Shown here piece after piece: positions 1 to 5,068 of a stretch of DNA of 8,135 bases. The notes under the pieces are model-generated. The model saw nothing but the letters and a program-made list of their open reading frames with translations. It was not told where the DNA came from and made no database searches. This DNA is from an uncultured Bacilli bacterium. Its GTDB lineage: Bacteria; Bacillota_I; Bacilli_A; RF39; UBA660. The stretch spans positions 1 to 8,135 of the forward strand of contig CALVIK010000067.1 in NCBI GenBank assembly GCA_944329545.1, written 5' to 3'. The position numbers and the translations under genes are program-made. Numbering within the stretch: the first letter of the stretch is position 1; every line of letters begins with the position of its first letter.

Positions 1-97
1 AATTAATCAATTTTTAGATGATTATTATTCAAGATATACTGGTTTATATTTAAAAAGCAAAAAGTTTATTAAAAATTTACAAAAATTGAATGTATAA
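1..97 (+). CDS. recO: Probable RecO DNA repair protein, C-terminal end (partial)
   Basis: Frame beginning at base 2 is open from the window edge to TAA at 95-97 and encodes 31 residues; base 1 belongs to the preceding codon. The peptide contains DDYYSRYTGLYLKSKKFIKN, which resembles the C-terminal helical end of RecO, where a Tyr-rich helix leads to a KS(K/R)KF(I/L) motif. RecO helps RecF and RecR load RecA on gapped DNA in the cytoplasm. In B. subtilis recO sits directly upstream of the glycyl-tRNA synthetase genes, and the same order is seen here, which supports the call. No hairpin with a T-run follows the stop, so the end of its transcript is not obvious. The call rests on a short motif plus synteny; the rest of the gene is outside the window. 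Confidence 0.72.
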   Translation, partial: INQFLDDYYSRYTGLYLKSKKFIKNLQKLNV

Positions 98-130
98 CCA
101 AAATAATTATTCAAAGCTGAAAAAAAATAA

Positions 131-159
131 TTGACAAATAAAAAAATATATAATAAAAT
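131..159 (+). promoter_or_regulatory. Sigma-A type promoter for the glyQS leader
   Basis: A perfect -35 box TTGACA (131-136) is followed after 17 bases by TAAAAT (154-159), one mismatch from TATAAT. Transcription would begin near base 166. A perfect TATAAT at 149-154 is also present, but it lies only 12 bases from the -35 box, so it is less likely to pair with it. The site lies just after recO, so glyQS need not depend on read-through from upstream. Confidence 0.7.
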
Positions 160-165
160 GAATAC

Positions 166-300
166 ATATTGAAAGGCAATGATGGGTTTGGAACCCCGGA
201 GTCATATAGTTAAAGCTGATTCTTTCTAGAATAAGTAAGGTGGAACCGCGGGTTATCTCGTCCTTACAACTTTAGAGAGAATCTTTTTGTTTAGAAAGGA
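166..300 (+). promoter_or_regulatory. T-box leader sensing uncharged tRNA-Gly
   Basis: The T-box core is unmistakable: AAGGTGGAACCGCGGG at 237-252. The antiterminator-type fold has helix GTAAGG (235-240) with CCTTAC (262-267), a 7-base bulge TGGAACC (241-247), and an upper helix 248-252 with 257-261 closing on TTAT. The bulge TGGA would pair with a tRNA ending in UCCA, matching the U discriminator base usual for bacterial tRNA-Gly. A Stem III-like hairpin lies just upstream (219-223 with 228-232). Stem I is very short: the best hairpin is 179-188 with 192-205, leaving CGGA (197-200) bulged on the 3' side, where GGA could be the specifier codon; GGC at 175-177 is an alternative. The usual Stem I AGTA and distal-loop motifs are not seen. 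Bases 218-230 can pair with 271-283 before a run of five T (284-288), and also with 290-300, which covers the ribosome binding site. It is therefore unclear whether control is by termination, translation or both. Confidence 0.9.
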
Positions 301-308
301 AAATAAAG

Positions 309-1688
309 ATGGAAAAAATAACAATGGAAAAATTAGTAAATGTATGTAAACAATATGGTTTTATATTTCAAGGTAGTGAAATATATGGTGGTCTTGCCAA
401 TACTTGGGATTATGGACCACTTGGTGTTGAACTTAAAAACAATATTAAAAAAGCTTGGTGGAAAAAATTTGTTGAAGAACAAATTAACAATTATGGTTTG
501 GATAGTGCTATTTTAATGAATCCAAATGTTTGGGTAGCATCAGGTCATGTTGCTAGTTTCTCTGATCCATTAATTGATTGTAAAGACTGTAAAACAAGAC
601 ATCGTGCGGATAAGCTTATCGAAGAATTTACTGAAGGAAAAGAAACTGGCGATGGTTGGAGTAATGAAAAATTAGAAAAATTTATCGAAGAAAATAATAT
701 AGTTTGTCCAAAATGTGGTAAACATAATTTTACGAAAATTAGACAATTTAACTTACTTTTTGAAACTAGTATGGGTGTTACGGAAGATGCTAAAAATAAA
801 ATATACTTAAGAGGGGAAACTGCTCAAGGTATTTTTGTTAATTTTTTAAATGTTCAAAGAAGTATGCGTGCTAAAATTCCTTTTGGTATTGGTCAAATTG
901 GTAAAGCTTTCAGAAATGAAATTACACCTGGTAATTTTATATTTAGACAAAGAGAATTTGAACAAATGGAATTAGAATTTTTCTGCGCGCCAAGTACTGA
1001 TAGTAAATGGTTTGCTTATTGGCGTCATTACTGCATGGATTTTTTACTTACTTTAGGACTTAATAAAGATAATTTAAGATTTCGTGACCATAAAAAAGAA
1101 GAACTTTCTTTTTATAGTAAAGCAACAACTGATATCGAATATAATTATCCTCAAGGTTGGGGTGAACTTTGGGGAATTGCTAACCGTACAGATTATGATT
1201 TAAGTACGCATATTAAACATTCTAAAACAGAACTTACTTATTTAGACCCTGAAACTAATGAAAAATATGTTCCTTATGTCATTGAGCCATCAGTAGGCGT
1301 AGATCGCCTTTTATTAGCTATTTTGGCAGATAGTTATGAAGAAGAAACATTAGAAGATGGCAGCGTTAGAGAAGTTATGCACTTCCATCCAGCTATTGCC
1401 CCTTATAAAGTAGCGGTTTTACCACTTATTAAAAAAAGACATAAAGAAAAATCCTTAGAGATTTATCAAATGCTAGCTCAAGAATTTATGATAACATATG
1501 ATGAAACCGGAAATATTGGTAAAAGATATAGAAGAGAGGATGTGGCTGGAACACCTTACTGCATTACTATTGATGATGATACATTAAATAATAATACTGT
1601 AACAGTAAGAAATCGTGACACAATGGCACAAGAAATAGTAAAAATTGAAGATTTAATTAGTTATTTACATGATAAAATAAAATTATAA
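309..1688 (+). CDS. glyQS: Glycyl-tRNA synthetase, single-chain dimeric type
   Basis: This 459-residue class II enzyme charges tRNA-Gly with glycine using ATP in the cytoplasm. It is the homodimeric (eukaryote/archaeon-like) form, not the alpha2beta2 GlyQ/GlyS form. The N-terminus carries the hallmark GSEIYGGLANTWDYGPLGVE (residues 22-41). Two CxxC pairs, C91/C94 and C133/C136, could form a zinc site in the insertion. Motif 2 is visible as FRNE (201-204) followed by FRQREFEQMELEFF (212-225), and motif 3 as GVDRLLLAIL (330-339). The anticodon-binding domain occupies about 360-459. Length is normal for this form. The start is ATG 309, eight bases after AAGGA (296-300); a second Met at residue 6 lacks its own site. 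The gene is controlled by the T-box leader before it. The next gene follows after 19 bases without a terminator, so the two are probably co-transcribed. Confidence 0.97.
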   Translation: MEKITMEKLVNVCKQYGFIFQGSEIYGGLANTWDYGPLGVELKNNIKKAWWKKFVEEQINNYGLDSAILMNPNVWVASGHVASFSDPLIDCKDCKTRHRADKLIEEFTEGKETGDGWSNEKLEKFIEENNIVCPKCGKHNFTKIRQFNLLFETSMGVTEDAKNKIYLRGETAQGIFVNFLNVQRSMRAKIPFGIGQIGKAFRNEITPGNFIFRQREFEQMELEFFCAPSTDSKWFAYWRHYCMDFLLTLGLNKDNLRFRDHKKEELSFYSKATTDIEYNYPQGWGELWGIANRTDYDLSTHIKHSKTELTYLDPETNEKYVPYVIEPSVGVDRLLLAILADSYEEETLEDGSVREVMHFHPAIAPYKVAVLPLIKKRHKEKSLEIYQMLAQEFMITYDETGNIGKRYRREDVAGTPYCITIDDDTLNNNTVTVRNRDTMAQEIVKIEDLISYLHDKIKL

Positions 1689-1695
1689 TCTTATT

Positions 1696-1702
1696 GAGGT
1701 GA
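1696..1702 (+). promoter_or_regulatory. Ribosome binding site fixing the start of the second gene
   Basis: GAGGTGA at 1696-1702 is a seven-base match to the anti-Shine-Dalgarno complement and stands five bases before ATG 1708. An in-frame GTG at 1699 lies inside this site and has no site of its own, so ATG 1708 is the better start. Confidence 0.85.
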
Positions 1703-1707
1703 AATTT

Positions 1708-2223
1708 ATGGACATTCAAAGTCGTAGTGATTTTTTAGAAAATAAAATTTTTAATAAAGAAAGACAAATTATTAGTGCTGAAAAACAATATGATAAATTA
1801 AAAGAAGAAAATCGTCATATACCAGAAATATATGGAGCTTTTATTTTTATTCCGTCTATGTTTTTGGCTTTTGGTTTACATTATTATTTGTTTTTTCAAG
1901 CAGGAATGTCATCTTTATTTATTACTCCTGCTACTGTTTTAGCGCTATTTTGTTTAACAGAAGTGGGAATTAAAATAGGAAAAAAAAGTTATCAGAAAAA
2001 GCTGGATGCTTGTAGTGAAAAAATTCAAAAATTAAAAGATGAATATGCTAGATTTCAAAAACAATTACAAAAATTACATGAAACGAAAAATGTAAAAAGC
2101 AAAACAATAGAAACATCAAATGATACTTTTATCACTGGTGAGGCTCTCCAACCTTTGGAAAACTCTAGTGAAATTGAACCTGTTAAAGAGCCGGCAAAAG
2201 TTTTAGTTAAAACAAAACACTAG
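1708..2223 (+). CDS. Small membrane protein with flanking coiled coils, unknown function
   Basis: I do not recognise this 171-residue protein. It starts at ATG 1708 behind a strong ribosome binding site. Residues about 8-35 are a charged helix with coiled-coil character. Two hydrophobic segments follow, about 43-63 and 68-90, separated by a short turn, so they form a helical hairpin in the membrane. A second Lys/Glu/Gln-rich helix spans about 92-125, and the tail (126-171) is Thr/Glu/Pro/Lys-rich and probably disordered. Lys-rich stretches on both sides of the hairpin suggest that both ends are cytoplasmic. There is a single Cys in the second hydrophobic segment and one just after it, and no catalytic motif is evident. 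It follows glyQS by 19 bases with no terminator between, so expression is probably tied to the same T-box transcript, although a functional link to tRNA charging is not implied. Confidence 0.85.
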   Translation: MDIQSRSDFLENKIFNKERQIISAEKQYDKLKEENRHIPEIYGAFIFIPSMFLAFGLHYYLFFQAGMSSLFITPATVLALFCLTEVGIKIGKKSYQKKLDACSEKIQKLKDEYARFQKQLQKLHETKNVKSKTIETSNDTFITGEALQPLENSSEIEPVKEPAKVLVKTKH

Positions 2224-2239
2224 TATGGTGTTTTTTTTT
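2214..2239 (+). terminator. Rho-independent terminator overlapping the stop codon of the second gene
   Basis: AAAACAC (2214-2220) pairs with GTGTTTT (2228-2234) around a seven-base loop that contains the TAG stop codon, and the T-run continues to 2239. The stem is AT-rich, so it may be leaky. It would end the glyQS transcript. Confidence 0.6.
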
Positions 2240-2245
2240 GAACTA

Positions 2246-2254
2246 TGCTATAAT
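2246..2254 (+). promoter_or_regulatory. Extended -10 promoter for the arylsulfotransferase gene
   Basis: TGCTATAAT combines a perfect -10 hexamer (2249-2254) with the TGn extension. No good -35 box exists at the right distance, since that space is filled by the preceding terminator, which fits an extended -10 promoter. Transcription would start near 2261, giving a leader of only about 16 bases that holds little more than the ribosome binding site. Confidence 0.65.
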
Positions 2255-2263
2255 TAAAATAAC

Positions 2264-2268
2264 GGAGG
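2264..2268 (+). promoter_or_regulatory. Ribosome binding site fixing the start at ATG 2277
   Basis: GGAGG (2264-2268) is eight bases before ATG 2277. The longer open frame begins with TTG at 2238, inside the T-run of the upstream terminator and ahead of the -10 box, so it cannot be the start of a transcript made from this promoter. Confidence 0.85.
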
Positions 2269-2276
2269 ATGATAAT

Positions 2277-4211
2277 ATGCGCAAAAAAATAGTTGTCATA
2301 ATTTTGATTTTATTACTAATATTGGCGGGGGTTTTAATTTTCAAACATATCAAGGCTACTGATGCTCAAGAGATTAGCGTAGAAAAAAGTTTAATTACTA
2401 AACAATCTAATAAAGAAAAAAATTTTAAAATAAAAGGTTTTACGGCCCTAGAACCTAATGTTATTGTTGACCCTTATGATATTTCCCCTTTAACTGCTTT
2501 AATTATTTTTGAAACAAAAAACGAAGTTGCTCCTACGGTAACTATTCAAGGAAAAGACGAACTCACAACTTATACGCATAAGTTTGAAAAAAGTAAAGAA
2601 CATTATTTGCCTATTTATGGACTTTATCCTGATAAAGAAAATACCGTAATTATTAGTTACGAAAATGTGGAAAAAGAAATTACGATAGAAACAGAAGCCT
2701 TACCAGATAACTTTATTTTACCAACCGATGTTAAAAAAGATGAAAGCAAACTTACAGATGATTTATATTTTTTCACGCCATCAAGTACTGGTTATACCTG
2801 TGCTTATGATATCAATGGTGATGTTAGATGGTATTTAAAAACTAATGCTTTATGGAAAATAGATCGTCTTAATAATGGTCATTTGATGGTTAGTACTGAA
2901 AGACTTGTTAATAGCCCTTATTATATGAGTGGTTTATATGAAATGGATTTGCTTGGAAAAATATATAATGAATATAGTATTGAAGGTGGTTATCATCACG
3001 ATTACTATGAAATGGAAAATGGTAATTTATTAGTGGCTTCTGATGATTTTAATAACGCTAAAGGTACGGTGGAAGATTATATTGTTGAAATTGATAGGCA
3101 AACTGGTGATATTATCAAACATTGGGATTTAAAAGATATTTTAAACATGAAAGATGGACAAAGTGAAAACTGGGTTGCTTATGATTGGTTCCATAATAAT
3201 TCAGTTTGGTACGATAAAAAAACTAATTCAATTACTTTGTCAGGTCGTCATCAAGATGCAGTTATCAACATTGATTATAAAACTGGCAAACTTAATTGGA
3301 TTTTAGGTGATAGTACAAATTGGAGTAAAGAATATCAAAAATATTTCTTTAAACCAGTAGGTGATACTGAATGGCAGTGGTCGCAGCACGCAGCTATGAT
3401 TACGCCAGAAGGTTATGTTTTCTTGTTTGACAATGGTAACAATAAATCAAAAATAGAAGATGAATATGTAAAAGCTAAAGATAGTTATTCCAGAGGAGTA
3501 ATGTATAAAATTGATACTGATAAAATGACTGCTGAGCAAATTTGGGAGTATGGTAAAAAAAGAGGTAGTGATTATTATTCACCTTATATTTCTGATGTTG
3601 ATTACTTAGATAAAAATCATTATATTGTTCATTCCGGTGGTATTTCTTATACTGATGGTAAAATAAATAATCAACCAGCGGGTATTGCTAAAGCTGATGA
3701 GCTTAAAAGTATTACAACGGAAATATTGGATGATAAAGTAATATTTGAAATTGAACTTCCAACAAATAATTACCGCGTAGAAAAAATGAGTTTATATAGC
3801 GATGATGAATATGAAATGGGTAAAGCTAAATACTTAGGTTCACTCGGACAAACTAAAGTTAACAAAAAAATTGCGATACCGCTTAGTTACCAAAAAATAG
3901 ATAAAGAATATAAAGCACATGATATTTCTTTAACTAAAGAAGAAGATCGTTTAAATGTACAAGGTAGATTTAAAAAAGGTACTAATGTTGATATCTTGTT
4001 ATATCAAAATATGCAGATTTTGGAGTATGACTTGCCAGTTAGTAAAAAACCTTATACAGCTTTATGTGTTGATGTCTTTACTGAAGATGAAAATAAAAAT
4101 GGTATTGTCGTAAATAAATATATTAATGCTGAAGGCTTAAATGGTACATATGCTATTTTCATTAAAATAGATGGAACTTTATACCAAACAGGAACTTCAG
4201 TAACCTTTTAA
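2277..4211 (+). CDS. Membrane-anchored arylsulfotransferase (ASST) family protein
   Basis: From ATG 2277 the protein has 644 residues. RKK precedes a hydrophobic segment (about 4-22) with no clear signal peptidase site, so it looks like an N-terminal anchor exposing the rest outside the cell. Residues about 40-145 resemble the N-terminal beta-sandwich of ASST proteins, and about 155-460 the beta-propeller. Conserved blocks are HHDYYEMENGN (240-250), DWFHNNSV (303-310), SGRHQDAV (322-329) and SQHAA (369-373). In E. coli AssT the active-site residues are His252, His356, Arg374 and the sulfate-accepting His436; the likely equivalents here are His240 or His241, His306, Arg324 and His371. The 18-residue spacing between the second His and the Arg is the same in both. 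ASST enzymes move sulfate from one phenolic ester to another phenol without PAPS. A C-terminal beta-rich part (about 475-644) extends beyond the propeller. Only two Cys are present, Cys175 and Cys597, and no Dsb-like gene lies nearby. Family assignment is firm; substrate and activity are inferred. Confidence 0.88.
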   Translation: MRKKIVVIILILLLILAGVLIFKHIKATDAQEISVEKSLITKQSNKEKNFKIKGFTALEPNVIVDPYDISPLTALIIFETKNEVAPTVTIQGKDELTTYTHKFEKSKEHYLPIYGLYPDKENTVIISYENVEKEITIETEALPDNFILPTDVKKDESKLTDDLYFFTPSSTGYTCAYDINGDVRWYLKTNALWKIDRLNNGHLMVSTERLVNSPYYMSGLYEMDLLGKIYNEYSIEGGYHHDYYEMENGNLLVASDDFNNAKGTVEDYIVEIDRQTGDIIKHWDLKDILNMKDGQSENWVAYDWFHNNSVWYDKKTNSITLSGRHQDAVINIDYKTGKLNWILGDSTNWSKEYQKYFFKPVGDTEWQWSQHAAMITPEGYVFLFDNGNNKSKIEDEYVKAKDSYSRGVMYKIDTDKMTAEQIWEYGKKRGSDYYSPYISDVDYLDKNHYIVHSGGISYTDGKINNQPAGIAKADELKSITTEILDDKVIFEIELPTNNYRVEKMSLYSDDEYEMGKAKYLGSLGQTKVNKKIAIPLSYQKIDKEYKAHDISLTKEEDRLNVQGRFKKGTNVDILLYQNMQILEYDLPVSKKPYTALCVDVFTEDENKNGIVVNKYINAEGLNGTYAIFIKIDGTLYQTGTSVTF

Positions 4212-4235
4212 ACAAAAGTATATCTTTTGTTTTTT
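4211..4235 (+). terminator. Rho-independent terminator after the arylsulfotransferase gene
   Basis: ACAAAAG (4212-4218) pairs perfectly with CTTTTGT (4224-4230) around the loop TATAT, and five more T follow (4231-4235). It begins at the last base of the stop codon. The next gene starts 20 bases later with no promoter visible between them, so this may be an attenuator that lets some transcripts through. Confidence 0.72.
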
Positions 4236-4255
4236 CTGGATAAGAGGGTGATTGT

Positions 4256-4948
4256 GTGACTAAGAAAGCCAAAATAGTGGCTATTATAACAGGAATTATA
4301 GCTTTATTTATTCTTTTAACAATTTATTTTGTGAGCCGTGATTTAGGCTCTGAAAGCAAGCTAAAAGAAGAAATTAAAAATTATCATAATGATTTAGTAC
4401 AAAATAAAAAGGTCGATGCTAGTATCATTGTGACAACTGGCGATTATGGTAAAATTGAAAAAGCTTTAAAAAATTATTTGAAAGATTGTAATAAACATTA
4501 TAATGATTTAAACAATATTTTAAAAGAAGAACAAATTAAAAATAATTTAAGTATTGAAAATATAAAGACTGATGGGCCTAATTTTATTAAAACTAAAGAA
4601 TATTTAAGTGATATAAAAAACCGTTTGAATGAATCATCTAAAATTTATTTAAATGATTTCAAAAAACAAAATATTATGAATTATTTATCTCAAGTAAGCA
4701 ATTATTATAAAGAGTTTTATTATAATCTAGCGACTAACGAAGATATTATGATTAGTGAAAAACATGATTTTGATAGTAAAATAGAAAATTTCCATAAAAT
4801 TTTAGATAAACAAGAAGAAATGCTTAATTTTTTAGCAGCTAATGGTGATAGTTGGCGTGTAATCAATGACTCTTTAGTTTTTTATAATAATGAACTAGCG
4901 ACTAGTTATAATAATTATTTAGAAGAATTAAAAGCGCTTAATGTTTAA
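4256..4948 (+). CDS. Single-pass membrane-anchored helical protein, unknown function
   Basis: I do not recognise this 230-residue protein. It starts with GTG at 4256, five bases after GAGGGTG (4244-4250); no in-frame ATG lies close by, so the rare start is well supported. TKKAK precedes one hydrophobic segment (about 7-26), and no lipobox cysteine follows, so it is probably an uncleaved anchor with the remainder outside. Residues 33-230 are Lys/Asn/Glu/Tyr-rich and predicted helical, with no catalytic motif. The one Cys is in the middle of the chain. The C-terminal third contains FLAANGDSWRVINDSLVFYN (about 193-212), the least repetitive and most fold-like segment. The gene lies 44 bases after the arylsulfotransferase gene and has no visible promoter, so it probably depends on read-through past the terminator at 4211-4235. 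A joint role at the cell surface is possible but not shown by the sequence. Confidence 0.85.
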   Translation: MTKKAKIVAIITGIIALFILLTIYFVSRDLGSESKLKEEIKNYHNDLVQNKKVDASIIVTTGDYGKIEKALKNYLKDCNKHYNDLNNILKEEQIKNNLSIENIKTDGPNFIKTKEYLSDIKNRLNESSKIYLNDFKKQNIMNYLSQVSNYYKEFYYNLATNEDIMISEKHDFDSKIENFHKILDKQEEMLNFLAANGDSWRVINDSLVFYNNELATSYNNYLEELKALNV

Positions 4949-4990
4949 AAAATCTAAGTTTTAGGAAAAAATGGAATAATCCTTTACATG

Positions 4991-5016
4991 AGAATTTAAT
5001 TTTTAAATTCTTTTTT
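4991..5016 (+). terminator. Rho-independent terminator before the cation ATPase gene
   Basis: AGAATTTAA (4991-4999) pairs with TTAAATTCT (5003-5011) around a three-base loop, followed by TTTTT (5012-5016). This nine-pair, AT-rich hairpin would end the arylsulfotransferase transcript. Confidence 0.7.
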
Positions 5017-5036
5017 AATATATTAAGATAATATAG

Positions 5037-5045
5037 TGTTATAAT
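5037..5045 (+). promoter_or_regulatory. Extended -10 promoter for the cation ATPase gene
   Basis: TGTTATAAT holds a perfect -10 hexamer (5040-5045) with a TGn extension; the -35 region (about 5016-5022) is weak. It is the same arrangement as the promoter at 2246-2254, again directly after a terminator. The expected start is near 5052, just before the ribosome binding site AAAGGGG (5055-5061). Confidence 0.65.
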
Positions 5046-5068
5046 AGAAGTAATAAAGGGGCGATTTC

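Noticed and set aside
105..132. Inverted repeat AATTATT/AATAATT after recO as a terminator
   Set aside because: All pairs are A-T, the loop is 14 bases, there is no T-run after it, and it overlaps the -35 box of the glyQS promoter.
149..154. Perfect TATAAT as the glyQS -10 box
   Set aside because: It is only 12 bases from TTGACA; TAAAAT at 154-159 has the standard 17-base spacing.
1664..1689. Internal promoter TTTACA/TATAAT at the end of glyQS
   Set aside because: Spacing is 14 bases, too short for a normal promoter, and such strings are common in sequence this AT-rich.
1699..1707. GTG at 1699 as the start of the second gene
   Set aside because: It lies within the Shine-Dalgarno sequence GAGGTGA and has no site upstream; ATG 1708 is correctly spaced from that site.
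2238..2276. TTG at 2238 as the start of the arylsulfotransferase gene
   Set aside because: It lies in the terminator T-run and ahead of the -10 box; GGAGG is placed for ATG 2277, and the extra residues do not resemble a signal or anchor.
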